A DNA stretch of 64,000 nucleotides from Bretschneidera sinensis (lineage: Eukaryota > Streptophyta > Magnoliopsida > Brassicales > Akaniaceae): contig CM043701.1 of the NCBI GenBank assembly GCA_023935145.1, positions 75,865,817 to 75,929,816 on the forward strand. The letters run 5' to 3'. The notes under the pieces were generated by a model, which saw only the letters and a list, made by a program, of their open reading frames with translations, was not told the DNA's origin and made no database searches. The position numbers and the translations under genes were made by a program. Of the stretch, positions 44,772 to 56,299 are shown piece by piece (positions within the stretch are counted from its first letter, which is position 1; every line of letters starts with the position of its first letter).

Positions 44772-45320
44772 TGACACCAGGTAGAATAGTGATTATTCTG
44801 TAGGCTAGTTTCGGTAGATATTTCACAGGGAAGAAACATAAGAAAAACCTAAAAACACGAGAAACAACTATGATGTCTAATTTAAAATTATGCAAATACC
44901 AATAATAATGATTATTAAACCCTAGAACCTTATTTATAAGGTCAAGCTAAAATAGGAAAATTAAATTAAGGCCGAATTGAAAGTAATTGCAAATAAAATA
45001 AAAAGTTTCCTAAAAACTGGTAATTGTAAATAAAATAAAAAGTTTCCTAAAAACTGAAAACTGCCAAATTGAGGGCCTAAACGTTATTTTTTGGCTTAAA
45101 ATGACGAAACTCAACATTTTGAGTTTTGCCTGGAAGCCCATTTCCAATTAAACTAAGGTCTCTGGGCCCCAATCCGAGCCCGTGGCCTGCTAAACGATGT
45201 AAACCAGTCTAGGTAGCCCATTTTCCATCTTTGCGCTGATCTGCCAACTCAAGGTATCTCAGTGCCAACAACGTACTATCTGACAACTCATCATCATCTG
45301 ACTCGGATCCTCCTGCATCA
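44772..45320 (-). repeat. 3' LTR of the Gypsy element
   Basis: 549 bp. The polyprotein frame runs on into the LTR and ends at 45209. Confidence 0.88.
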
Positions 45321-45766
45321 GTCGCCTCGAGTTGGAAAGAACTCGTCCTTGAGTTTACAATAGCCTCATCGGAATCCACAAAACAAGGACTCAGGTGTTT
45401 CACATTAAAGACATTAGAAGTCCTTAAATGACTGGGGAGGCGTAGCCTGTAGGCGTTATCATTGATCTTCTGCAGGATCTCACAGGGTCCAATCTTCCGC
45501 TCCTTAAGCTTATTATACTTTCCCACAGGAAAACAATCACAAGTTAATACCGCGTAAACAAAATCACCAACATCAAAAAGTACCTGACGACGATGATTGT
45601 CACTCTGAACCTTCTTCTTTGATCATGATAGCTTCTCACTGAAAAAGGCTATGGAGCACCCCTCCTGACTCAGAACACCACCAATACCAACCCCAGATGT
45701 ATCACAGTTTACCTCAAACACCTTTTCAAAATCAAGAAGTGCCAAAACTGGTGCCTCTGTCATCTT
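45209..45766 (-). pseudogene. Gypsy RNase H start fused to integrase C-terminus, copy 2
   Basis: [13 protein letters not shown] (RNase H start, with the catalytic Asp in NCDTS) runs into AFFSEKLS, then abruptly into FDVGDFV and KLKERKIGPCEILQKINDNAYRL, the integrase C-terminal region. The same junction (KKKVQSDNHRRQVLFDVGDFV region, about 45585-45625) appears in copy 1, so the deletion predates the duplication. The ORF 45526-45209 passes the PPT region into the 3' LTR. Confidence 0.85.
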
Positions 45767-46170
45767 CTACTTGACCAGTTGGAAACTGGTTTCTACCTCC
45801 CTGGTCCACTGAAAATCACGTCCCTTCAGGCACTCTCTGATAGGAGCAATCAAAGTACTGAAATTTCTGATGAACCGCCTGTAAAAGGATGCCAACCCAT
45901 GGAAACTTCTAACATCGTGCAAGGTTTTCGGTTTGGGCCACTCCAAGATCGTTTCTATCTTCGACTGATCGGCATGAACACCATCAGTAGACACAACAAA
46001 CCCCATAAAAGTTACAGTGGTGGTGAAGAAAGAACACTTCTTTTGATTGATGAACAGGCGCTCCGTCCTCAACTTATCAAAAACAGCACGGAGGTGATCA
46101 AAATGTGATGCCCACGTCAGGCTATAAATGAGGATATCGTCAAAGTAAACTACTACAAGACCTGAATTTT
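45767..46170 (-). pseudogene. Gypsy reverse transcriptase core fragment
   Basis: Begins abruptly with AFEKNSGLVVVYFDDILIYS (catalytic FDD box), then LRTERLFINQKKCSFF, VTFMGFVVSTDGV and VRSFHGLASFYRRFIRNFS, the thumb landmarks of Gypsy RT. Everything N-terminal of the box is missing: the upstream DNA is a piece of LTR, so an apparent ORF start at 46264 is LTR-derived. In frame with copy 2 of the fused segment apart from small lesions near 45766. Confidence 0.87.
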
Positions 46171-46177
46171 TCTCGAA

Positions 46178-46363
46178 AGCCCGTATCCAATCAGACAAGG
46201 GTCTCTGAGGCCCAATCCGAGCCCGTGGCCTACTAAACAATGTAAACCAGTCTAGGTAGCCCACTTGCCATCTTTGCGCTGATCTGCCAACTCAAGGTAT
46301 CTCATTGCTAACAACATACTATCTGACAACTCAGCATCATCTGACTCGGATCCTCCTACATTA
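46178..46363 (-). repeat. Partial LTR inside the Gypsy element
   Basis: About 186 bp matching the start of the LTR (the high-coordinate parts of 44772-45320 and 48509-49060). It ends near 46178, where RT sequence begins. Confidence 0.82.
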
Positions 46364-46801
46364 GTCGCCTCGGGTTAAAAAGAACTCGTCCTCGAGTTCA
46401 CAATAGCCTCATCGGAATCCACAAATAAGGTGTTTCACATTAAAGACATCAGAAGTCCTCAAATGACTGGGGAGACATAGCCTATAGGTGTTATCATTGA
46501 TCTTCTGCAGGATCTCACAGGGTCCAATCTTCCGCTCCTTAAGCTTAATATACTCTCCCATAGGAAAACAATCACAAGTTAATACCACCCAAACAAAATC
46601 ACCAACATCAAAAAGTACCTGACGACGATGACTGTCGCTCTGAACCTTCTTCTTTGATCTTGATAGCTTTTCACTGAAAAAAGCTATGGGGCACCCCTCC
46701 TGACTCGGAACACCACCAATACCAACCCTAGATGCATCACAGTTTACCTCGAACACCTTTTCAAAATCAAGCAGCAACCCAGGAGGAAGATCCTCTGGCA
46801 T
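46364..46801 (-). pseudogene. Gypsy RNase H start fused to integrase C-terminus, copy 1
   Basis: Opens with MPEDLPPGL, the linker that normally precedes RT, and jumps straight to [21 protein letters not shown], so RT is deleted here. It then shows the same jump into FDVGDFVWVV and MGEYIKLKERKIGPCEILQ as copy 2. It ends at the partial LTR through a PPT-like segment. Confidence 0.85.
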
Positions 46802-47071
46802 TAGGTCAGAAAATTCTACCAGCAGCTACTGCACCTCTGTTGGTAAATCTGGATTCATGTCTGTTGCACTATTCCCACAAGGCAGCAGAGCATGGACCAC
46901 GTCTCCACGCTCAATCTCAGCTAAAAATCTGGACATCGAAAGCAAATTAGTATTATTGGCTACCACGGTAGGAGTGGTTCCTTCCCGACGAGGTGCCAAC
47001 ATAATCTTCTTCCCTTTAATGCTAAGGGAATATGTATTTTTTCGCCCATCATGAATAACACTGTGATCATA

Positions 47072-47509
47072 CTACCAAGGTCTGCCTAACAATACATGAC
47101 AAGCATCTATAGACACAACATCACACCAAGCATTATTAAAATATTTTCTACCAATCAAAAAAGACACTAGGCATCGCCTATCTACTGTTACTTCACTGCC
47201 TTTATTCAGCCACGAAAATTTATACGACTTAGGATGACGATCTGTCTTCAATTGCATTTTCTGGTCAGTCTCTTTAGACACTACATTCTCACAACTACCA
47301 CTATCAATGATCATCTTGTAAACTTTATCTGCAACTGTACAGGTCATGTGAAAAATATTGGTCCTCAACCAATCGTCCTCTGTATCGCCCTTGGGGGTCA
47401 GTAGACTCTTACGAACAACCAGAGTCTCATGACCATCTCTATACAACACATCTCCATCTTCATCATCGTCATACACAGGCTCTCTAATCTCCTCAGTTTC
47501 GTCTACCAT
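47072..47509 (-). pseudogene. Gypsy aspartic protease
   Basis: 145 open codons. MIIDSGSCENVVSKE carries the catalytic Asp-Ser-Gly; VVSIDACHVLLGRPW is the typical downstream flap-to-end motif. The segment is intact as read, and is the best preserved part of this element. Upstream is an Asp/Glu-rich stretch. The frame continues past GRPW towards the MPEDLPPGL linker with stops. Confidence 0.88.
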
Positions 47510-47539
47510 GTCGTCCTCAATTAGGAGAATTTTGCCCTT

Positions 47540-48457
47540 TTGACTAGCAGGCTTCCTGCACTCAGTCGCTTTATGTCCCTGTTTACCACATCTGAAACAT
47601 CTAATAATTGAGTTAGAGTTACCCTGGGGTGGTTGCTGAGCAGGACGAGATTCTTACGGGTGAACTAGCCGACTGCTTTGATCGCTTCTGATCACTAGCC
47701 TCCTGTTTTGCTGTTTTTCCACCGCAAGTGCACGCTGGTATGCTTCAGAAACGGTCCATAGTGAGTGAAGGCTGAGAACATCCTGCAGGGGCTGCCGTAA
47801 TCCCCCCAAATACCATGCCACCATCTGCTCCTCTATCTCGGATAAATCATTTCGGGCTATCAATTGATAGAACTCCTCCGTATAATCATCCACCGATCTC
47901 GTGCCCTGCCTCAACGAATGAAGTCGCTGAAACAAGGTTTGAGTTTAGCTGAAAGGAAGGAAGTGACCCTTCATCTTCTCCCAATCTGTGATCTTGGCCT
48001 TGCCCTGCTGGTTGCGTGAGCGCCTCAACTACTCCCACCACGCAGATGCTCTGCCTTTGAGTTTGATGGCTACCAGTTTCACTTTGACACGATCTGGGGC
48101 TTCTTTGTACTCGAAAATACGCTCTACTTCATTCAACCAATCGACGAATCCTTCGGCCTATAACATACTAGAAAACTCGGGCAGATCCACTCTGAAACCA
48201 AGGTCTCCATAACGATTCTCCTAACCACGGTGCTCCCCAAATCGACCAAGACTGTGATACGGGTTTTCGAAACTAGAATGGGAATCGTGATCTTCCATCT
48301 CACAATCATTGAAATTCTGCGCTGTTAGACGCTGGGTTAACTCTGCAACTTGCCTTTGTAAATCCTCAATCATCGCATCCTGAACGTTACGATCATGGTG
48401 TGGGGCTTCCTCGTTCGAAACCTACCCGCGACGACCACGACCATGACCACCAGCCAT
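47540..48457 (-). pseudogene. Gypsy gag, broken
   Basis: Start set at ATG 48457 (minus strand), opening a Gly/Arg/His-rich MAGGHGRGRRG about 40 bases after the PBS; a stop follows at once. The gag core includes FQRLHSLRQGTRSVDDYTEEF, WYLGGLRQPLQDVLSLHSLWTVSEAY (47935-47654) and RALAVEKQQNRR. A CCHC knuckle (RCFRCGKQGHKATEC) lies near 47605-47560. It has several stops. Confidence 0.85.
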
Positions 48458-48494
48458 GGAAACTGATGAAATCTCACCCCAGGAAGATGCTGAA

Positions 48495-48506
48495 GCTCTG
48501 ATACCA
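48495..48506 (-). other. Initiator-Met PBS
   Basis: Plus strand gctctgatacca, exact reverse complement of tggtatcagagc, two bases from the 5' LTR. Confidence 0.9.
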
Positions 48507-48508
48507 AC

Positions 48509-49060
48509 TGACACCGGGCAGAATAGCGATTATTCTGCAAGCTAGTTTCGACAGATATTTCACAGGGAAGAAACACAAGAAAAACCCTAAAAACACAAAG
48601 AAACAACTCTGATGTCTAATTTAAAATTATGCAAATACCAATAATAATGATTACTAAACCCTATAACCTTATTTATAAGGTCAAGCTAAAATAGGAAAAT
48701 TAAATTAAGGCCGAATTAAAATTAATTGCAAATAAAATAAAAAGTTTTCTAAAAATTGATAATTGCAAATAAAATAAAAAGTTTCCTAAAAACTGAAAAC
48801 TGCCAAATTGAGGGCCTAAACGTCGTTTTTTGGCTTAAAAATGACAAAACTCAAGACTCTGAGTTTTGCCCAGAAGCCAATTTCCAATCAGACTAGGGTC
48901 TCTGGGGCCCAATCTGAGCCCGTGGCCTACTAAACGATGTAAACCAGTCTAGGTAGCCCACTTGCCATCTTTGTGCTGATTTGCTAACTCAAGGTATCTC
49001 AGTGCCAACAACATACTATCTGACAACTCAGCATCATCTGACTCGGATCCTTCTGTATCA
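48509..49060 (-). repeat. 5' LTR of the Gypsy element
   Basis: 552 bp. Its outer end coincides with the TSD ctaag at 49061. Confidence 0.88.
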
Positions 49061-51090
49061 CTAAGTCAATAATATTTTGTCCATCTACCTCAGACTCAAT
49101 CACCTCATATTGTGTATCCACTTGTTATAGGTATGCACTCCCTTAACCATTTGTTGGTTTTTTCAATGTTAGGGCATATAAACCCATTGTATCTCAACAT
49201 CTTCTCCCTCTTTGTTTGTAGTTTAGTCATGATGTATCTTATTATCTTCTCCAACATAGTAAGTATTGGTTGATCTTTGCAGTCTAGTATAGCTCTATTA
49301 AATGATTCTGACATGTTGTTTAACAATATGTCAGACTTTGAAAATGTTGAAAACCTATGCTTACACAAATACTTTCTGTCCATATCTGCTAACCAACCAA
49401 ATGCATTTGCATCATCTTACTTCAACTCTTTCATTATATCCTCCCCATCCACAAAAGTTGTTGCCTTCGTAACTCTCCACATCAAATCCTTCGATGCTTG
49501 GCCTTTGTACTTAGCCTTAAAGTTGCCATACAAATGTCTCATACAGTACCTATGGTCAACCCTAGGCATCATGCAATCAAAGGTAGGCATAAAACCCTGC
49601 AAACGTAATTGAAAGAGTACAATTCAATATATGTAAAGAGTTCAAACATAAAGGTAAATGGTAGTAATGTAAGAAAGTAAATACTTTTCACCTTTTGCTG
49701 GTAAAAAATGAAGGTCCAGTTATTCTCTCTAGCTGAGCCAATGTCTTGCAAAGGTTTGCAAAAAACTAAGTCCAATTGCTTCTGGTCTCAATGTCCACAA
49801 TAGTATACACAGTTGGATATAAAGTGTCAACCCCATCAACACCCACTATAGTAAGTAACTCTCCACCTCAAGGACCTTTCAAAAAACACCCATCAACATC
49901 CCTCAATAAAACCATCTCTACATGTAGCACAACAAACATACATTCTACAAAACTTGGCCTCTTCACCCTGGGAACCCCTTGTAACTTGTAGATCTATATG
50001 ATTCCCTAGATTACTTCTCTTCAACTCCTCAAGATACTACCAAATTTTTCTATATTGTTTCCACACCCGTTAGATTCCTTCTATAGGCTTGATACTTACT
50101 AACTCCTACTGTTATATCTTTCCTCACCTGAAGCTTCCATGTAGGATTGATCCAAACCTCATCAACATAATTCTTCCTAATACAAAGTGAATTAACAAAT
50201 CTTTTATTTGAAACTCTGGCACAAGTATGGGCTTTTTCTAGTCTTTTTACTTGAAAAGTGTTCTCATTGTGCATCCTAGATACATAAACCCTCAAAGGAG
50301 AAATCTCTTGGCATCTAGCACTCACTTTCTATCTTCTGGACCTATCAAATCTAATAGTTAATCATTTTTTAATTGCATCTGCTTTAACGACATCTATAAA
50401 CTGAGGTTGATTCTTAAACTGCAGTCCAACTACCCAATCCACATCACCTCTTATGAAGGAGTACAAACATGGTATTCATGTTCATCCTCGTATTCATACC
50501 CACTTAGAGAATTGAGGTTTGATGAGGAATAGTCATCATTAGTACCAGTAACTCCATTACCATCCCCTTCATTTAACTCCATACTTATCATCTCCATACT
50601 CACTATCCTCTAGCTCATACTCATCAACATTAATTCCAAAGATTTTATCTTCTTTAACATTAATTTCAACGTCAACATTATCACTATCCATATTAACACC
50701 ACCACCATCACTTCCTTCTTCAAATGGTACATTACATAAGAAATGAACTGGTTTAGGATAGCTAAAATTATCAATTTCAATTTGAAATGTGTGCTCTACA
50801 TATATGTCTACAATCTTAGATACTACCATAGTTAGCACCTCTTCATCATCTTTAACCTTAATCATACCAAAGTATATAGGAACCCAGGATAATTATAATA
50901 GAAACAAGATATATCAATGACATTACATTGTCTAGCCATAAAACCCAAGTTATAGTAACATATTCCTTCAAGACTTATTTTTTCTATTACATCCATTGAA
51001 CTCCCTATATATGACATTGGTGGAACATAGTGGATATAACCATTGTGGTGAAATCTCACAGTAAAGGTTCAAGGATCAATTCTGCATAGA
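49061..51090 (-). pseudogene. MULE transposase, N-terminal and DDE part
   Basis: Minus strand order: VRFHHNGYIHYVPPMSYIG (51059, N-terminal MULE motif); an acidic stretch (50865-50569, VNMDSDNVDVEINVKED); the MuDR DNA-binding-like region (50325-50050: VYVSRMHNENTFQVKRL, FVNSLCIRKNYVDEVWINP); the first DDE Asp in VDGCFLKGP near 49895; HRYCMRHLYGNFKAKYKG (49602-49417); and SDILLNNMSESFNRAI plus RYIMTKLQTKREKM (49383-49105), which lead to the SWIM motif beyond the Gypsy insertion. Stops and a probable intron near 49620-49690 are present. Confidence 0.85.
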
Positions 51091-51305
51091 GGCAAATAAA
51101 TATCTTTCAGTTAAAACTAAATATTTAAATACCTAAATACTATCATCCCTCTTTTATTAACATCACAAAAAGGGAAAAATAGAGAAGTTCCTTCTCAGTA
51201 TGAGCTTATATCAATATAAGAAAAAAGAACAACCATTCAATAATAGTAAGAATGTTAAAAGAAAAGCTAAGTAAACAAAATTTGCAAAAAAAAAAGAAGG
51301 ACAAA

Positions 51306-51339
51306 GTTTCCTATGTTTTTGCAATAAAACCTCCTGCAA
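51306..51339. repeat. Right copy of a 34-bp direct repeat
   Basis: gtttcctatgt...cctgcaa; see 42309-42342. Confidence 0.6.
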
Positions 51340-51439
51340 AACATGGAATATATAGTGCTAATTCCAATCAAAGCAATCAAATAGGTATTTTTTTTTTATC
51401 AATAACAATCTATCAATCCATTTTGCTACTACCAAGCAT

Positions 51440-52790
51440 AAAAATGAAGAAAAAAAATCAATGTTTTGAGCCATGTAAAGGAACGAAAAAGAGATAGAGG
51501 AAATCATTAATGGAGGTAGAAAAAGAAACAAGGATATCAATCATCATCCTAATTACAGAGTAGCTCAAGGATTTCACTCTCATACCCTTAATGTTTTCAA
51601 AAAGGTTCTCAAGATCATCTATCATAGCATCAAAACCAGTATTCAAGCCTTGAACATCCAAAGCAAGAGAGTTCATTCTATTTTTGATATTATTTAAGGT
51701 AGCTAAAAAATTTGTATTAAAACCAGTAATAGTCTGGACTCACTCTTCAATAGGCTCAGCTTCTGCTTCATCTTCCATAGGAGCAACTTGCTTAGTAGCT
51801 AGAACTCATTGCCATTTATTTATCGCTGGATCTTGAACTGCATTACTTATCCTTTCTCAAGCCCCATCTTCTAACTAGACTAGCTTCATTTTATTGAGAG
51901 TTTGTATCTTAAAGATATCAGTAGGAACTAATTGTATAGCTTATGAAGCATGTAAAGGGATGTTATAGTACTGAAGGATTTTAGTGATAAACATCCCATA
52001 AGGTAACCCTTCTTGGACCTTTTTTCAGCACCTTTAATCATTTTAGCCAAAATTAAAGTATAGATATTATACTGAGTACCACTAACTATGCTCTATAGTA
52101 AAAACACGTCTAACTGGCTCACGAAGGTATGGCTCCCCTCTCTTAGTGAAATGCACTAACCAATAATCAAATGGAGTACCCTACTCTCAGTGGATAAACT
52201 AGTAGTATTTTTGTATGTAGAGCTATGAAATACATATATGGGGTCATCTCTCAACAGTCTCATAGCTTATTCTTTCCCAAAATCGTCTAGCTAGTTAAAC
52301 GCATCAAACGACTCTCTACCACATTTCGGTATCTTAAGTATGCTAAATAAGACATCACGACTCACTTTAATCTCTTTTCCTAACACATAGGTCTTGAAAG
52401 ATAAAGAAGTAGTTTAAATTCTCATCAAATTAGCATAAAACAGTCTAATCAACCTAGAATGAACTTTCTTTTGCAAAGATACCAAATGAAGATAACCCAT
52501 ATTCTTGAAAAAATGATCAATATCCAAATTATTATATTTAAGCTCAACAATCTATATAATGAGCCTTACTTTTCTCCTTAGAAATAATAAATTTGTTGTA
52601 CATCTCCTTAGCTTCCAAAGTATGAAAGAGCTTAGAATAAAAACTGATTTTTACTTTCTTGCTCAGACCACCATTGCGATCAACAACTTTCTTAGCTTGA
52701 ACAATGGATTTCTTACCAATTTTGTGAAGAAATTGGATGTGGGTAAGTGAGATTTAGGAATAAAAAGTGAATTTAAGGCTAGGTAAGTGA
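51440..52790 (-). pseudogene. Extra ORF region downstream of SIRE-type pol
   Basis: Many stops, but protein-like over about 1.3 kb on the minus strand: KKVVDRNGGLSKKVKISFYSK, LFHTLEAKEMYNKF, then TPFDYWLVHFTKRGEPYLREP and LPYGMFITKILQYYNIPLH, and finally ALDVQGLNTGFDAMIDDLEN near 51660. The LPYGMFITKIL-type motif recalls the 'putative plant transposon protein' domain. The place, after RNase H and before the PPT, is where SIRE/Maximus elements carry an env-like ORF. I cannot show membrane segments. Confidence 0.45.
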
Positions 52791-53199
52791 GGATTTATGT
52801 GAACTTTGGTCGGAAAAAGAAGGATTTTGAAGAGAGAGATCGTGGCTAGGGTTTGTGAGGAGAAAGAAAGAAAAAATGAAAAAAGTTTAAATAAATGAAG
52901 TGTTATATTTATAATCTTGCGAAGACAATTGACTGTTACGATGTGGAAGTCGACTGTGGAAGGTTAAAATTGAGATTTAAATCAGGTATGAGAGGGTCAG
53001 CTAATTGTCCTTTAATGAAATTCGACTATCAATTTTTTTTTTTGGGCTAGATTTTAATTTAGCAGAGAATTTAGGAAGTCGATTGTGGTTTTAAGGGAAG
53101 CTGACTTTCAAATAAGAAAACTCAAAATTTTTATAGTCTTGCAAGAAGGATTTATTTTATGCTATTTTACGTGAGAGAACATTAAATTACATAATAATT

Positions 53200-55110
53200 T
53201 TCATTCACTCAATGGAAATTCATGCAAATGATGTATGCAACAAAATTAATGATCAACCAACTGTGGTTTTTCATTCCTAATTCCATTCTAATTAAAGAAA
53301 AATCTATCTTTATTTAGAAGTTTAGTAATTATATCAACTAGTTGTTTGTCGGGTACTTACAAATTCAAGCTTAATGTCTCTTTTTTAGCATGATCATGAA
53401 TAAAATGATGCCTAATCTCAATATGTTTAGTTCGTGAATAACGAATTGAGTTCTCGGTGAGATTAATTGCACTTGTATTATCACACATAATAGGTACATG
53501 ATCAAAATGCATGCCAAAATCTTCAAGACGTTGTTTAATTCATGAAATTTGTGCACAATAATTACCGACGACAACATATTATGTTTCGATCACTGATAAT
53601 GAAACTAAAATTTATTTCTTTAAAAACCATAAAGTTAACATATAATCAAGAAATTGACAAGTACCACTAGTGTTTTTTCTATAAAGCTTACATCCGGCAA
53701 AATTAGGAATTAAGTACCCAATCGAATCAAAAGAAGACTCTTTAGAGTACCACAAACCTACATTTTTTGTGCCTATCAAATATCATAAAATTCTTTTAAT
53801 GGCAATCAAATGAGACTTTTTTAGACAAGATTGAAAATGAGCATACATACAAACACTAAAAATGTTATCCAATCTATTAGTAGTTAAATATAACAATGCA
53901 CCTATCATGTTTTTATATTTCTTAATATCAATATTTTTACCTTTCTCATCCTTGTCAAGCTTAGTTGAAATGCTCATAGGAGTTTTGTATGGCTTTGCAC
54001 CTTCCAACTCAAAGCACTTGATCAAGTCCTTTGTAGAATTTGATTGGTTGATGAAAATACCTTCCTTACTTTGTTTTATTTTAAGTATAAGAAAGTAGTT
54101 GAGCTCTCACATCATACTCATCTCAAACTCACCTTGCATAAAATGGGAAAACTCTTCACACATTTTCTCATTAGTATGACTAAATATAATGCCATTAACA
54201 TAAATTTGCAGTAAAAGAATTTCATGCTTGCGAGTTTAAGTGAAAAGAGTATTGTCAATTTTTCCTCTAAAAAAATCATTATCAAGTAAAAATTTACTTA
54301 GTCTTTCATATCATGCCTAGAAGCTTGCTTCAATCCATAAAGAGCTTTAGAAAGCTTATAGACATGGTTAGGAAATTTTGGATTTTCAAAACTGAGAGAT
54401 TGTTTAACATTAGCTTCTTTTTCAATAAAACCATTTAGAAAATGAGTTGAAAAGGAGTTTTCACAACCATTTGAAATAATTTAAAACCTTTAAAACATGA
54501 AAATGTAAGAAATATTCTAATAGCTTATAGTCTAGCTACCAAAGCAAAAGTTTTATCAAAATCAATTCCTTCTTCTTGATTATATCCTTTAGCTACAAAT
54601 CTATCTTTATTCCTAGTTACTATTTTGGATTCATCCATTTTTTTTTTCTAAATACCCATTTAGTTTCAATAATGGAATGATCCACTGGCCTAGGAACCAA
54701 GGTTCAAACCTTGTTCCTCTCAGATTGATTTAGTTCCACTTGCATAACAAAAAGCCAATTTTTATCCTATTTGACCTCTTTAATTGACTTAGATTTAATT
54801 TGAAAAATAAAAGAAATATGACTAAGAAATTTTTTAACTGAGGATCAAGTCCTTATCGGTTTTGAAGGATCACCATTTACTTGATCAATCGGGTGATAGT
54901 TCACATACCTCAAATCTTTAAGAAGACCATCACCCTTCTCTCCTTGTTGACTAGTGGGGGGTTGATCAATTCTTGATACACATTTTTCTTGAGCCACTTG
55001 CAGTCAACAATGATAGTGAAGGTGTCCACTCTTTGTATAATACCAATATCATGATCACAAGAGACTCTTCTTGCACAAAGTGGATTAGTTTCAACAAATA
55101 CAATATGCAC
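53200..55110 (-). pseudogene. SIRE-type RT and RNase H, broken
   Basis: The RT entry is decayed (54900-54600). The catalytic box is YVNG instead of YVDD (54191-54202), so the polymerase would be dead even without the frameshifts. The open segment 54025-53783 has FELEGAKPYKTPMSISTKLDKDE and MIGALLYLTTNRLDNIFSVC, the usual RT-to-RNase H link. RNase H shows as CDNTSAINLTENSI (53488 downward) and RTKHIEIRHHFI. The tail ends near 53200. Confidence 0.82.
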
Positions 55111-55189
55111 AGATTCTATAATTGATAGAGTTCTTTTTATTAAAGACTATATAAACCTTACTAGAGGTTGAATATTCCAAGAAAATATC

Positions 55190-56287
55190 TTAATCCATCT
55201 TAGAATCATATTTATCTAAGATATCTCTATTGTTATTGAAGATAAAGTATGTGCATCCAAAAGAATGAAAATAAGAAATATTTGGATTTCTACCCTTCCA
55301 CAGTTCATACGGAGTTTTATTGAGTATAGGTCTAATCAAAACTCTATTTAAAACATAACAAGTGGTGTTTATGGCTTCCACCAAAAAATATTTGGCAAAC
55401 TATTTTCACAAAGAAAAGTTTTACCAATTTCTTCTAAAACTCTATTTTTCCTTTTGATAACACCATTTTGTTGAGAGGTTCTAGGGGTTGAAAAATTATG
55501 AACAATTCCATGATCATCGCAATATTTTGCAAAGCTTTATTTTCAAATTCTTTTCCATAATCACTTCTTATACTAGTGATTGCAAAACTTTTTCCATTTT
55601 GAACAATTTTTGTAAAAGTTTACAAAACCTTTGTATGCTTCATCCTTATAAGCAATAAAGATTACAAATGTAGATCTAGAATAGTCATCTACAATAACAA
55701 GAACATATTGATGGCCACCATGACTAAGAGTTCTAATTGGTCCAAACAAATTCATATGCAAAAGTTATAATGCTCTAGAAGTTAAAACAACATTTTTAGA
55801 TTTAAAAGAAATTCTAGTATGTTTTCCCATTAACAAGCACCACAAACTTTGTCTTTTTCAAACTTAATTTTAAGAAGACCAAAAACTAAGTGTTTTCATG
55901 AAAGAATTTAAATTAAATCTATGTTAACATGATCAAACCTTCTATGCCATAACCATGCGCTTTCACTAAAAGTGGAAATACAATTTTTTTATTTTTCGTA
56001 AGTAAACATTTGAGGTCTACTACATAAACATTTCTATGTCTTTGGCTAATAAATTTGATTTTGTTACTCTTAATGTCTATTATAAGACAATGAGTTGACT
56101 AAAAATTGACTCTATTTTCTTTATCACATAATTGACTTATACTAAATAAATTATGCTTTAGACCTTGCACAATTAAAACATGACCAATGGTAGAGAAATC
56201 TTTACTCACTTTGCCATGGCCAATAATCTTCTTTTTCGTATCATTTCTAATGGTGACATGTTCACCATCCTTTGGAGTTAAGTTCAT
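55190..56287 (-). pseudogene. SIRE-type pre-integrase and integrase, broken
   Basis: 56287-56099 carries the protease-to-pre-integrase linker (GHVLIVQGLKHNLFSISQLCD). 55761-55573 is the integrase core start (MNLFGPIRTLSHGGHQYVLV, then DDYSRSTFV). The central DDE part is decayed (55570-55400), with a GVxRKNR-type remnant near 55450. 55384-55190 is the end (NTTCYVLNRVLIRPILNKTPYELWKGRNP, HSFGCTYFI). Confidence 0.83.
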
Positions 56288-56299
56288 AAAGATATCTTT

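Larger units (their letters stand above)
44772..49060 (-). mobile_element. Chromovirus-like Ty3/Gypsy element, internally rearranged
   Basis: 4289 bp. LTRs are 44772-45320 and 48509-49060; both read tgacacc(a/g)gg...g(c/t)atca on the plus strand. The 5-bp TSD ctaag is perfect (44767-44771 and 49061-49065). The initiator-Met PBS is at 48495-48506. Minus-strand order: gag, protease, then a fused RNase H/integrase-C piece (copy 1), a partial LTR, an RT core, a second fused RNase H/integrase-C piece (copy 2), the 3' LTR. Integrase core and most of RNase H are missing from both copies. Polyprotein style (IDSGSCENVVS protease, integrase tail with RLPSHLRTSNVFNVKHL) suits chromoviruses; no chromodomain is seen. 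Confidence 0.92.
42400..51240 (-). mobile_element. Mutator-like element (MULE), ends approximate
   Basis: Holds a degenerate MuDR-type transposase gene (minus strand) and a GRF zinc-finger gene (plus strand), their 3' ends facing each other. The left end probably lies near 42400, where 'ggcttaaatccattttggcc' starts a new composition. I could not find a matching terminal inverted repeat at the right end, so a non-TIR MULE or decayed ends are possible. It is inserted in the SIRE-type element and is split by the Gypsy element at 44772-49060. Confidence 0.65.

Noticed and set aside
45000..45140. A shorter (~345 bp) LTR ending at ctcaaca for the Gypsy element
   Set aside because: The TSD ctaag and the PPT position fix the LTR at about 550 bp instead.
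45779..46108. Plus-strand 109-codon ORF
   Set aside because: Antisense shadow of the Gypsy RT core.
44772..49060. Endogenous pararetrovirus (caulimovirid) origin
   Set aside because: Paired LTRs, TSD, integrase C-terminal sequence and an initiator-Met PBS abutting the LTR show an LTR retrotransposon; no movement or coat protein motif is seen.
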